DNA from: Acinetobacter kookii
GTDB lineage: Bacteria > Pseudomonadota > Gammaproteobacteria > Pseudomonadales > Moraxellaceae
NCBI RefSeq assembly: GCF_900096895.1
Contig: NZ_FMYO01000010.1
Coordinates: forward strand, 24,820-88,819
DNA: 64,000 nt
Reading direction: 5' to 3'
The translations under genes and the position numbers were made by a program. How positions within the stretch are numbered: position 1 is the stretch's first letter; each line of letters starts with the position of its first letter. Under the pieces are notes generated by a model. That model did not search any database and was not told the origin of the DNA. It worked only from the letters and a program-made list of their open reading frames with translations. Positions 55,910-63,912 of this stretch are shown piece by piece.

Positions 55910-56359
55910 ATGAAAAAAATAGCAATCACCACTACATTTTTTGTAGCACTATTCAGCAGTTTTTCAATTTTTGCTCAGGACATCATTGGCACATGGATAC
56001 AAATTGATGATAAAACCGGTTCACCTAAAGCACTGATTGAAATTCAAAAGCAAACTGATGGATCCTATGCCGGAAAAATTATCAAAGTAACGCCACGTCC
56101 AGGCTATACTCCCCGGGAAACATGTTTCCAATGTCCACCCCCTTATACCAATCAGCCAATATTAGGATTAGAAATTTTTAAAGGCTTAAAACAGGTCAAT
56201 GGAAATAATTATGCAAATGGTCGTGTACTTGACCCTTTAACCGGGAAAATATATGGCTTGAAAGGACGGATGACCCCGAACGGTAAACGTCTTATTTTAC
56301 GTGGTTACGTAGGAATTTCTGCTTTGGGACGAACTCAGACCTGGATCAGAAGCGACTGA
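55910..56359 (+). CDS. DUF2147 secreted protein, array copy 3
   Basis: A 149-residue paralogue and the most divergent of the five. Signal peptide MKKIAITTTFFVALFSSFSIFA leads to mature QDIIGTWIQIDDKTGS. The CxxC is CFQC, followed by PPPY where others have PAPY, and GLKGRMTPNGKRLILRGYVGISALGRTQTWIR at the end. GAGGAAATC precedes the start. Its 3' flank resembles that of copy 1, indicating shared ancestry of these two positions. Confidence 0.87.
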   Translation: MKKIAITTTFFVALFSSFSIFAQDIIGTWIQIDDKTGSPKALIEIQKQTDGSYAGKIIKVTPRPGYTPRETCFQCPPPYTNQPILGLEIFKGLKQVNGNNYANGRVLDPLTGKIYGLKGRMTPNGKRLILRGYVGISALGRTQTWIRSD

Positions 56360-56365
56360 ATATGA

Positions 56366-56391
56366 CAAAAAGCCGCACTATGTGGCTTTTT
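56366..56391 (+). terminator. Terminator between DUF2147 copies 3 and 4
   Basis: AAAAGCCGCACTATGTGGCTTTT hairpin with one mismatch; the flanking bases match those after copy 1. Confidence 0.7.
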
Positions 56392-56520
56392 ATTCACTGA
56401 TATTTAAATAGTTCACATTATTCTTCATTTTCAGGACCCCCTATATTGACTAATTTCTAAACACTCCTAATATGTTTTTATAGATTAAAAAAATTATTCA
56501 GCACAACCGTAGGAAATTAA

Positions 56521-56970
56521 ATGAAAAAAAATATCTTACTTACTGTTCTTGCCAGTTTAGCTTTTAGTGGAAATCTATTGGCACAAGATCTATCTGGTAC
56601 ATGGCAACAAATTGATGATAAAACCGGTTCACCTAAAGCAATTATTGAAATTCGTAAAGATGCAAATGATATTTATACGGGTAAAATTGTAAAAGTGACA
56701 CCTCGCCCAGGGTATACACCTCAAAAGACATGCAACAAATGCCCGGCACCCTATACCAATCAACCGATTTTAGGTATGGATGTCCTCACCGGGTTAAAGC
56801 ATGTAGAAGGTACGAATAACTATGAAAAAGGCCGTGTTATCGATCCTTTAGCCGGCAAAATTTATGATGCCAAAGTTCGACTGAACACCAATGGAAAACG
56901 GCTTACCCTACGTGGTTATATCGGTATCTCGGCATTGGGTCGCAGTCAAACCTGGTTACGGGTCGATTAA
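56521..56970 (+). CDS. DUF2147 secreted protein, array copy 4
   Basis: A 149-residue paralogue with signal peptide MKKNILLTVLASLAFSGNLLA and mature QDLSGTWQQIDDKTGS. The CxxC is CNKC. VEGTNNYEKGRVIDPLAGKIYDAKVRLN is nearly shared with copy 5, so these two are each other's closest relatives in the array. The ATG follows AGGAAAT. Confidence 0.88.
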   Translation: MKKNILLTVLASLAFSGNLLAQDLSGTWQQIDDKTGSPKAIIEIRKDANDIYTGKIVKVTPRPGYTPQKTCNKCPAPYTNQPILGMDVLTGLKHVEGTNNYEKGRVIDPLAGKIYDAKVRLNTNGKRLTLRGYIGISALGRSQTWLRVD

Positions 56971-56991
56971 TCCAAATCTCTGTTTTTAATT

Positions 56992-57017
56992 AAAAAGCCA
57001 CAATATAGTGGCTTTTT
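56992..57017 (+). terminator. Terminator between DUF2147 copies 4 and 5
   Basis: AAAAAGCCAC pairs with GTGGCTTTTT around a six-base A/T loop. Confidence 0.75.
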
Positions 57018-57137
57018 ATCCAAATCGGCTTAATCGGCTTAAAACTGTTTGCTTGACTCTAGAGTATATTGACTAATTACTCTATCTATCTAATATATCC
57101 GTTAATCAGAAAATGAAAGATTAAGTGAGAGTCTTAT

Positions 57138-57587
57138 ATGCAAAAGAATCTATTGCTGGCTGCTTTTGCTGCTGTACTTTTCAGTGGAAATGTTTTCGCT
57201 CAAGACATTTCTGGAACATGGCAGCAAATTGACGATAAGACCGGTGCTGCAAAAGCAATTATTAAAATTAATAAAGAAAACAATAATACATTTACCGGGA
57301 AAATTATTAAAGTTACTCCTCGCCCAGGTTATACTCCACGAGAGACATGTAATAATTGCCCAGCACCCTATACCAATCAGCCAATTTTGGGTATGGAAAT
57401 TCTAAAGGGCTTAAAACATGTAGCTGGAACCAATAACTACGAAAAAGGCCGTGTTATAGATCCTCTAGCGGGTAAAGTTTATGACGCCAAAATCAGACTG
57501 AATGCAACAGGCAAGCGTTTAACCTTAAGGGCTTATATGGGTATTTCCACCTTAGGACGCAGCCAGACCTGGATCAGACTGGATTAA
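57138..57587 (+). CDS. DUF2147 secreted protein, array copy 5
   Basis: A 149-residue paralogue with signal peptide MQKNLLLAAFAAVLFSGNVFA and mature QDISGTWQQIDDKTGA. The CxxC is CNNC. It shows small changes in the conserved end (LRAYMGISTLGRSQTWIR instead of LRGYVGISALGRSQTW). GAGAGTC precedes the ATG. It closes the array. Confidence 0.88.
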   Translation: MQKNLLLAAFAAVLFSGNVFAQDISGTWQQIDDKTGAAKAIIKINKENNNTFTGKIIKVTPRPGYTPRETCNNCPAPYTNQPILGMEILKGLKHVAGTNNYEKGRVIDPLAGKVYDAKIRLNATGKRLTLRAYMGISTLGRSQTWIRLD

Positions 57588-57599
57588 GTCCCTGTAAAT

Positions 57600-57626
57600 A
57601 AAAAAGCCACATCATGTGGCTTTTTT
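57600..57626. terminator. Bidirectional terminator after DUF2147 copy 5
   Basis: AAAAAGCCAC pairs with GTGGCTTTTTT around ATCAT, nine bases before the end of the converging apaH gene. Confidence 0.8.
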
Positions 57627-57634
57627 ATTATGGC

Positions 57635-58495
57635 TTAGCTCGAGGATGACATGACCGGATTATCGACTTTAAATAATTCTTTATCTTCCAATCGATACGC
57701 AATCAGTTGATTTCCCCAAACACAGCCCCCATCCACATTCTGAATCTGTGGCGTAATGGTTTTCCCTTGTAATCCAGCCCAGTGTCCAAAGATAATTTGA
57801 TGGGTTTTGGCCGCTTTGGACTCAAAGTCAAACCAGGGCTGAAAGCCTTCAGGCATAGGATCATCCAGCGAGTCTTTAAAGCAGAACTCCATTCGACCTT
57901 CTGCATTGGTTAAACGCATACGGGTCAAATAATTGGTAATACAACGCAAGCGCGCATTGCCTTGTAAATCATCTGACCAAAGATCAGGTTCCGTACCGTA
58001 CATTTCTGCCAGGAAAGCATCCACCACAGCAAAATCATCATGAGCAATGACCGCTTCTATTTCTTTTGCCAATGCTGCAGTTTGTTCTGCTGACCAAAGG
58101 CAAGGAATACCGGCATGGGTCAATATGGTGTGCTCATTCGGGAACAGGCATAAAGGCTGTTTACGCAACCAGTCAATTAAATCATCGCTATCAATTGCAT
58201 CAATTACATCACGGGTATTGTCTTTTTCTTTCAGCTCTTTTAAACCACGTGCACATGCCAACAGGGTTAAATCATGATTGCCCAGTACTGTCGCTGCCAC
58301 GCCACGGTCTACAAGTTTTTTAATAAAGCGCAGCGCACCCAGCGAGTTTTCACCCCGAGCAACCAGATCACCAGCAAACCAGATAAAATCCTGATCCGGA
58401 TCGAACTTGATTTCTTTCAGCAAACTTTTTAAGGCTTCAAAACAGCCTTGAACATCACCAATCACATAATTGTATCGAATATTCGAATCTGCCAC
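57635..58495 (-). CDS. apaH: Symmetrical diadenosine tetraphosphatase ApaH
   Basis: A 286-residue metallophosphoesterase. The motifs are IGDVQGCFEALKSLL, WFAGDLVARGENSLGALR and LGNHDLTLLACARG, followed by LCLFPNEHTILTHAGIPCLW and IFGHWAGL. It hydrolyses Ap4A to two ADP and can remove Np4 RNA caps. The start codon is GTG at 58495, immediately after the rsmA stop, so translation is coupled. The apaG gene usually found between rsmA and apaH is absent. Confidence 0.93.
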   Translation of the reverse strand: MADSNIRYNYVIGDVQGCFEALKSLLKEIKFDPDQDFIWFAGDLVARGENSLGALRFIKKLVDRGVAATVLGNHDLTLLACARGLKELKEKDNTRDVIDAIDSDDLIDWLRKQPLCLFPNEHTILTHAGIPCLWSAEQTAALAKEIEAVIAHDDFAVVDAFLAEMYGTEPDLWSDDLQGNARLRCITNYLTRMRLTNAEGRMEFCFKDSLDDPMPEGFQPWFDFESKAAKTHQIIFGHWAGLQGKTITPQIQNVDGGCVWGNQLIAYRLEDKELFKVDNPVMSSSS

Positions 58496-59308
58496 TTAAT
58501 CCACCATTTGGTCTGCTAATGCAACAAATTGAGCCAAGGTCAAAGTCTCTGGACGTGCCATCGGATCAACACCTGCTTTTTCAAATCCCTCTTCAACCAG
58601 CATGCCTTTTAAACTGTTGCGCAAAGTTTTACGACGCTGGGTAAAGACATGTGAAACCAGACGCGCCAAGGCTTTTTCATTTTTTGCCACAATCGGTTTA
58701 ACATCGTACGGCTCTAGACGGAACACTGCAGACGTCACTTTTGGCGGAGGATTAAATGATCCTGGTGGCACTTCAAACAGGAAAGTCGGTTTGCAGTAAT
58801 ACTGGATCATCACCGACAAACGGCCATATTCTTTGGTATTGGGTGATGCAGTAATGCGGTCGACCACTTCCTTTTGCAGCATAAAGTGCATGTCTTTGAC
58901 TTTGTCGCCAAATTCCAGAAGATGGAACAGAAGCGGTGTTGAAATATTATAAGGCAGGTTACCCACCACACGTAGCGGATGGCCTTCTTGAAATAACTCA
59001 GTAAAGTCGTATTTCAAGGCATCGGTTTCAACAATGGTCAAACGCTCAGGATGCGGCACACGACCCGGCAAACCTGACGCCAGGTCACGGTCAAGTTCAA
59101 CCACAGTTAAAGCATCACATTCACCAATTAAAGGTGAAGTCAATGCCGCAAGACCCGGACCAATTTCAACAATGTTATCGCCAGAACGTGGATTCACTGA
59201 ACGGACAATTTTGGCAATGACACGTTGGTCATGTAAGAAGTTTTGCCCAAAACGCTTACGCGTGTGATGCCCTTCATCTTTGGGGTTTAAGGCATTAATC
59301 TGATACAT
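58496..59308 (-). CDS. rsmA: 16S rRNA A1518/A1519 dimethyltransferase RsmA (KsgA)
   Basis: A 270-residue methyltransferase that dimethylates two adenines in helix 45 of 16S rRNA. Motifs: RKRFGQNFLHD, VEIGPGLAALTSPL (SAM loop), VVGNLPYNISTPLLF (the NLPY catalytic motif) and PPGSFNPPPKV. The ATG at 59308 is preferred, with GGA seven bases upstream; 59314 is possible. It sits between pdxA and apaH and is transcribed with them. Loss gives kasugamycin resistance in relatives. Confidence 0.94.
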   Translation of the reverse strand: MYQINALNPKDEGHHTRKRFGQNFLHDQRVIAKIVRSVNPRSGDNIVEIGPGLAALTSPLIGECDALTVVELDRDLASGLPGRVPHPERLTIVETDALKYDFTELFQEGHPLRVVGNLPYNISTPLLFHLLEFGDKVKDMHFMLQKEVVDRITASPNTKEYGRLSVMIQYYCKPTFLFEVPPGSFNPPPKVTSAVFRLEPYDVKPIVAKNEKALARLVSHVFTQRRKTLRNSLKGMLVEEGFEKAGVDPMARPETLTLAQFVALADQMVD

Positions 59309-59338
59309 AAACATTTCCAACGTGTAATAAAAACAAGA

Positions 59339-60307
59339 TCATTGACGCGCAAGTTGGAGCGCCAAATCCACAGCCACATGCAAGCTTGAGCTTTTTGCCA
59401 GACCTGTACCTGCAAGGGAGAGTGCTGTGCCATGATCGACAGAAGTTCGGATAAACGGTAAGCCCAAAGTAATATTGATGGCTTCACCAAAACCCTGTGA
59501 TTTTAACACAGGTAAGCCCTGATCGTGATACATCGCCAGCACGGCATCGGCATCTTTTAAATTTTCCGGAGTAAATAGAGTATCCGCCGGCAAACTTAAA
59601 CTCATGTTGATACCTTGTGCGCGATAGCTTTCAAGTACAGGATTGATCACCTCAATTTCTTCCATCCCCAAATAGCCATTTTCCCCTGCATGCGGATTTA
59701 AACCACAGACTAATATATTCGGATGATCAATTTTAAATTTGGTTTTTAAATCGTGGATTAAGATATCAATCACTTGATGCAGGCGTTCAGGCGTGATCGC
59801 ATCAGGTACATCACGTAAAGCCAGATGCGTGGTCACCAGTGCAACCCTTAAAGTCTTGGTAGCGAGCATCATTACCACGCGATCAACGCCAGCAAATTCC
59901 TGGTAATACTCGGTATGCCCGCTAAAATGGATACCCGCTTCATTGATAATGGATTTCTGTACGGGTGCGGTGGCTACCCCGACACTTTTACCCGACATGG
60001 CATAGTCTGCCGAACGACGTAATTGTTCTAATACATAGGCAGAATTTTCTGCATTCAGTTGTCCCAAAACCACTTCAGTATTTAAGGGAATATGTTCCAC
60101 ATATAACTGTCCTTGAGCTGCAGATTCTAATTGTCCTTGATATTCAAATAGTTCAATCTCTTTTTGTAATAATTCGGCACGTTTTTTTAATAGGTGGATA
60201 TCCGCCAAGACGACAAGAGGACGCTCATCAACACGATCGGCCAAACTTAAACAAATATCCGGACCAATACCAGCAGGTTCACCACTCGTGACATATAAAG
60301 GAAGCAT
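59339..60307 (-). CDS. pdxA: 4-hydroxythreonine-4-phosphate dehydrogenase PdxA
   Basis: A 322-residue NAD-dependent enzyme of pyridoxal phosphate synthesis. The start LYVTSGEPAGIGPDICLSLA is diagnostic. Metal-binding histidines lie in FSGHTEYYQEFAG and in MYHDQGLPVLKSQGFGEAINITLGLPFIRTSVDHGTALSLAG. It converts 4-phosphohydroxy-threonine to a 2-amino-3-oxo intermediate used by PdxJ. It heads the pdxA-rsmA-apaH unit. The surA/lptD genes that precede it in enterobacteria are not present. Confidence 0.95.
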   Translation of the reverse strand: MLPLYVTSGEPAGIGPDICLSLADRVDERPLVVLADIHLLKKRAELLQKEIELFEYQGQLESAAQGQLYVEHIPLNTEVVLGQLNAENSAYVLEQLRRSADYAMSGKSVGVATAPVQKSIINEAGIHFSGHTEYYQEFAGVDRVVMMLATKTLRVALVTTHLALRDVPDAITPERLHQVIDILIHDLKTKFKIDHPNILVCGLNPHAGENGYLGMEEIEVINPVLESYRAQGINMSLSLPADTLFTPENLKDADAVLAMYHDQGLPVLKSQGFGEAINITLGLPFIRTSVDHGTALSLAGTGLAKSSSLHVAVDLALQLARQ

Positions 60308-60706
60308 AATTCATCCAAATAGGGCTCAATGTTCAACATTATAACGCGAATGTCGGACAAGAAAGCTGAAGCTGTGCAAAACAACTTATAGATCAACTGC
60401 CTTAATCAAAAAACAACTCGTCATTAGCCATACACTGATATTTTTCACTTTAATACTTCAATAAAAATAAAATTTTAAATTTTCATCATCGCTTGCTAAA
60501 AATACCAAAAATACTGAATGGCACAGGTTCTCAAGTCGATAAAATCGTATCTATTGCTTTTAAAGAGAACATGCAAGATTCACAGTTTCAGAACTAAAAG
60601 CCAATATTTTGATCTTCATTTACCGCCCATCCGTTTTAGATTCCCCAATACTTCCATTTTCATCTTTGTTCTTTTAAAATATAGCGCTTGAAATTTTATA
60701 TTTTCA

Positions 60707-60735
60707 TTGTGGTTCTCCTGTCTTTCAGGTAGAAT
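60707..60735 (+). promoter_or_regulatory. Likely sigma-70 promoter of rplM-rpsI
   Basis: TTGTGG (60707-60712) and TAGAAT (60730-60735) have a 17-base spacer. The -10 matches five of six consensus bases, and the -35 only the first three. It precedes the leader hairpin and the gene by about 60 bases. Confidence 0.5.
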
Positions 60736-60748
60736 TCGGTCTCCTTTT

Positions 60749-60774
60749 GTTTGGACAGCTTCCATAGTCCAAAC
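60749..60774 (+). promoter_or_regulatory. rplM leader hairpin
   Basis: GTTTGGAC and GTCCAAAC form a perfect 8-bp stem around a ten-base loop, 24 bases before the rplM ATG. Ribosomal protein L13 represses its own operon in E. coli through the mRNA leader, so this stem may be the equivalent element; sequence alone does not prove it. Confidence 0.5.
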
Positions 60775-60797
60775 CAACTATAATAGGTAGTGGTTTA

Positions 60798-61226
60798 ATG
60801 AAAACTCTCAGCGCTAAGCCAGCTGAAGTTCAACACGACTGGTACGTTGTTGATGCTTCTGGCAAAACTTTAGGTCGTCTTGCGACTGAAATCGCTCGTC
60901 GTTTACGCGGTAAGCATAAAACTTCTTATACTCCTCACGTTGACACTGGTGATTACATCGTTGTGATCAATGCTGAACAAGTTCAAGTGACTGGTAAAAA
61001 ATCACTTGATAAGAAATATTATCGCCATACTGGTTTCCCTGGTGGTATTCGTGAAACTAACTTCGAGAAGTTAGTTGCTCACAAACCAGAAGAAATTTTC
61101 CAACGCGCTGTAAAAGGCATGTTGCCAAAAGGTCCTCTTGGTTATGCAATGATCAAAAAAATGAAAGTGTACGCTGGTACTGAGCATCCTCATACTGCTC
61201 AACAGCCACAAGTTTTGGACATCTAA
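60798..61226 (+). CDS. rplM: 50S ribosomal protein L13
   Basis: A 142-residue ribosomal protein with the L13 core [44 protein letters not shown] and the end [22 protein letters not shown]. Length is standard. It heads the conserved rplM-rpsI operon, 12 bases before rpsI. Confidence 0.98.
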   Translation: MKTLSAKPAEVQHDWYVVDASGKTLGRLATEIARRLRGKHKTSYTPHVDTGDYIVVINAEQVQVTGKKSLDKKYYRHTGFPGGIRETNFEKLVAHKPEEIFQRAVKGMLPKGPLGYAMIKKMKVYAGTEHPHTAQQPQVLDI

Positions 61227-61238
61227 GGGATACAGCAC

Positions 61239-61625
61239 ATGGCTACTAACTATGGTACAGGTCGCCGTAAGACCGCAACTGCACGTGTTTTCCTATCAGC
61301 TGGTACTGGTAAACTCGTAATCAACAACCGTTCTTTAGAGCAATATTTCGGTCGTGAAACTGCTCGTATGGTTGTTCGTCAACCTTTAGAGCTTTTAGAA
61401 GCTACTGAAAAATATGACCTTTACATCACTGTTGCTGGTGGTGGTATCGGTGGTCAAGCTGGCGCTATCCGTCACGGTATTACTCGTGCATTGATCGCTG
61501 CTGATGAAACTTTAAAACCTGCTCTTCGTCAAGCTGGTTTCGTTACTCGTGATGCTCGTGAAGTTGAACGTAAGAAACTTGGTTTACGTAAAGCGCGTAA
61601 ACGTCCTCAATTCTCTAAACGTTAA
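61239..61625 (+). CDS. rpsI: 30S ribosomal protein S9
   Basis: A 128-residue protein. [36 protein letters not shown] and the basic end [12 protein letters not shown], whose last residues reach the P site, identify S9. A strong terminator follows. Confidence 0.98.
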   Translation: MATNYGTGRRKTATARVFLSAGTGKLVINNRSLEQYFGRETARMVVRQPLELLEATEKYDLYITVAGGGIGGQAGAIRHGITRALIAADETLKPALRQAGFVTRDAREVERKKLGLRKARKRPQFSKR

Positions 61626-61644
61626 TTCGTTTACCGAATCGGAC

Positions 61645-61674
61645 AAAAAACCCTGGATTATCCAGGGTTTTTTT
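61645..61674 (+). terminator. Intrinsic terminator of rplM-rpsI
   Basis: AAAAAACCCTGG pairs with CCAGGGTTTTTT around a short ATTAT loop. Confidence 0.9.
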
Positions 61675-61713
61675 TATGGTACTTCAATTTTAATCTGGGT
61701 GAATATTTTCATC

Positions 61714-61833
61714 CTACTGTTCATGCACATCCTTACCCCACACACCTTCATGGCACCAGAAAGATTTGGTGAGATAATAATTCGCAAGACCAATCAAAAT
61801 AAACAGTGAAACCATCGCCAGTTTGATTAACAT
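61714..61833 (-). CDS. Small single-span membrane protein (39 aa)
   Basis: The minus strand from 61833 reads MLIKLAMVSLFILIGLANYY, then TKSFWCHEGVWGKDVHEQ and a stop at 61714. A full-strength GGGAGGAA lies eight bases upstream of the ATG, strong support for a real gene in spite of its size. A single hydrophobic helix (residues 3-21) is followed by a short tail with one Cys and two His. It sits between rpsI and sspA on the opposite strand. Function unknown; it may be a small membrane regulator. Confidence 0.6.
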   Translation of the reverse strand: MLIKLAMVSLFILIGLANYYLTKSFWCHEGVWGKDVHEQ

Positions 61834-61959
61834 CTTGTTTTCCTCCCGCTATTTTTTCTTATCATCTTTTTATCTTAACCCCAATTGCGCTTTTATGCTT
61901 CGTGCTTTTTAGCTTGAATTTTAGTATCCTATTCCATTCATTTATCACTGTTTCGGATT

Positions 61960-62610
61960 ATGTCAATCGAAAATGCACATCTACAAGGAATTACGCTTTA
62001 CAGTCATGCGGATGATTTTCGCTCCCACTGGATACGCTATGTACTTGCAGAGAAGCAAATCAAATATAATCTAATTATTGTAGATGAAGAGGATGAAGAT
62101 CTGGCCAGTCTCAATCCCTATAATCAGCTCCCCATGCTGATTGAAAACGATTTAAAATTATTTAATTCCAGCATTATTTCCGAATACCTGGACGACCGCT
62201 ATCGTCAAAACAAACTCTATGCCGATGCACCGATGCCACGAGCAGAGCAACGGCAATATATCTGGCGTTTTGAGCAAGACTGGTTAAAACTGGCGGATAT
62301 TATGCTGTGTCATCCAGACACCCTGAATGAAAAAGAAAAAGCGAAAGCTCAAAAGCAGCTCAGGGATACACTGATTTCACTTACGCCATTATTTCAGCAT
62401 TTTCCCTTTTTTATGTCTGAAAACTTTACAATTTTAGATTGTATGCTGGCACCTATTTTTATACGGTTAAAGGCCATGGGCATCGAATTGCCTAAACAGC
62501 ATTGCCGTCCCATTCATCTATATTGTCAACGAATTTTTAGCAGACCTGCATTTGCCAAATCTTTAACCATGCAGGAAAAAAACCGCTACAGCAAATTTTT
62601 AGTAAATTAA
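61960..62610 (+). CDS. sspA: Stringent starvation protein A (glutathione S-transferase fold)
   Basis: A 216-residue GST-fold protein. ITLYSHADDFRSHWIRYVLAEKQI replaces the usual catalytic Cys or Ser, in line with SspA lacking GST activity. NPYNQLPMLIENDLKLFNSSIISEYLDDRY is the glutathione-like site region. SspA binds RNA polymerase and modifies transcription in stationary phase. It is followed 12 bases later by sspB, the conserved order. Confidence 0.92.
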   Translation: MSIENAHLQGITLYSHADDFRSHWIRYVLAEKQIKYNLIIVDEEDEDLASLNPYNQLPMLIENDLKLFNSSIISEYLDDRYRQNKLYADAPMPRAEQRQYIWRFEQDWLKLADIMLCHPDTLNEKEKAKAQKQLRDTLISLTPLFQHFPFFMSENFTILDCMLAPIFIRLKAMGIELPKQHCRPIHLYCQRIFSRPAFAKSLTMQEKNRYSKFLVN

Positions 62611-62622
62611 TCGAGCAACATC

Positions 62623-63054
62623 ATGTCTGAACAAGAATTGAATCTTACCCCTACCCGACCTTATTTAGCACGTGCTATCTATGAATGGATCTGTGACAAT
62701 AACCTGACCCCATATTTATTGGTTGATGCGACTCAACCTAATACCATGGTACCGGAACAATTCATTCAGGATGGTCAGATTGTTTTAAATATCGTTCCTC
62801 ATGCCGTGCACAAGTTACATATGGGTAATGACGCAATCACCTTCTCTGCGCGTTTTGGTGGCGTTTCACGTGACATCTATGTACCCTTAAATGCAGTACT
62901 GGGTATTTATGCTCGTGAAAATGGACAAGGCCTATTCTTTGATCCAAATGAATATGAAGGTACCCAAATTACTGAAGATACATTAGAATCAACCACAACT
63001 TCAGAAGAAACTGAACAACCTAAGAAAAAACCGAGCCTACGGTTATTAGATTAA
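62623..63054 (+). CDS. sspB: ClpXP protease specificity-enhancing factor SspB
   Basis: A 143-residue adaptor. The N-terminal domain TRPYLARAIYEWICDNNLTPYLLVDATQPNTMVPEQFIQDGQIVLNI binds the ssrA tag; FSARFGGVSRDIYVPLNAVLGIYARENGQG completes it. The C-terminal tail is acidic and ends KKPSLRLLD, the short peptide that docks onto ClpX. It delivers ssrA-tagged proteins to ClpXP. Confidence 0.95.
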   Translation: MSEQELNLTPTRPYLARAIYEWICDNNLTPYLLVDATQPNTMVPEQFIQDGQIVLNIVPHAVHKLHMGNDAITFSARFGGVSRDIYVPLNAVLGIYARENGQGLFFDPNEYEGTQITEDTLESTTTSEETEQPKKKPSLRLLD

Positions 63055-63073
63055 AATAAGAGGGAGCAAGTGA

Positions 63074-63730
63074 ATGGCTTTTGATTTAGTACAATATTTT
63101 GCTGAGCAGATTAACAATCAAAAGCCTCAGCTTCTCGAGCACTATTCTAGAGAAGATCGAAAAACTCATCTGTTAGAAATTAACGCGCTGGTATTAGGTA
63201 AACTTATTTCACTTTGGCGCACCGATGATAAAAAAGTTTATCAGGAAATCTCCTCACCAGATGATCTTTTTATTCAAGAGATTGCACGACATCTCACGAC
63301 ATCTTCAAAAAATCAGTCTCCTTTGCCTAAAAATGAACTAGAGCCAACAGTAACTGAAATATTAAAATTACAATTGGCAGAATTAAAACAACTCAATGAT
63401 ATTGGAAACCTGAATATCATAGGCTTACGTGAACTGATTTTAGGACAGATTGAACATTTATCTGGCCAGGCTTCCGATTGGGTTTGGTCAACAAACGACC
63501 TAACAGAGTTAAAAGGCTCTAAACCGATTGAGCAAGAAGAGATATCATTAGACTCAACAATGAAGGAGTTTAATCAAATGGTCAGCCAACAATACCCACA
63601 TGACGAAGCAAATATCAGCTATGAAGTGGTAAATGCCCCAGTTCCAGCATGGTCAAAAGTATTTGAACCTATTGTAGCTATCGTTATTCTTTGGATTTTA
63701 TATAGCGCAGCAATATCTATGTTTAATTAA
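63074..63730 (+). CDS. Hypothetical protein with C-terminal membrane anchor
   Basis: A 218-residue protein beginning MAFDLVQYFAEQINNQKP. It is helical and acidic, with one C-terminal hydrophobic helix (VFEPIVAIVILWILYSAAISMF, about residues 196-217), so it is tail-anchored with the bulk in the cytoplasm. GAGGGAGCAAG precedes the ATG. It follows sspB by 19 bases and may be in the same unit. I do not recognise the family. Confidence 0.75.
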   Translation: MAFDLVQYFAEQINNQKPQLLEHYSREDRKTHLLEINALVLGKLISLWRTDDKKVYQEISSPDDLFIQEIARHLTTSSKNQSPLPKNELEPTVTEILKLQLAELKQLNDIGNLNIIGLRELILGQIEHLSGQASDWVWSTNDLTELKGSKPIEQEEISLDSTMKEFNQMVSQQYPHDEANISYEVVNAPVPAWSKVFEPIVAIVILWILYSAAISMFN

Positions 63731-63754
63731 GAACACTCAAGTTGATATTCAAAT

Positions 63755-63785
63755 AAAAAACTCGCCAAAATGGCGAGTTTTTTTA
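63755..63785 (+). terminator. Intrinsic terminator after the sspA-sspB unit
   Basis: AAAAAACTCGCC and GGCGAGTTTTTT form a stem around a five-base loop. Confidence 0.9.
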
Positions 63786-63873
63786 TAACCAGCTTAAGTA
63801 TTCTGAATAAAAACACACTGAACTCTACGAAACCCATTTTAATCATTCTTCTTTTTAATAAAACTCCCCGCAT

Positions 63874-63905
63874 AAAAAAAGCCCCTGCACTTGGCAGGGG
63901 CTTTC
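63874..63905 (-). terminator. Terminator of the rRNA operon
   Basis: AAAGCCCCTGC and GCAGGGGCTTT pair around a short loop just past the 5S 3' end, with a T-run on the minus strand. Confidence 0.85.
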
Positions 63906-63912
63906 GAATAAT

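Larger units (their letters stand above)
60308..60797. other. Divergent intergenic region between pdxA and rplM
   Basis: 490 A/T-rich bases. The right end has the rplM promoter and leader hairpin, and the left end the pdxA promoter. A short coding-like stretch at about 60481-60597 has no start or ribosome-binding site and may be random or residual. No RNA gene recognised. Confidence 0.5.
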
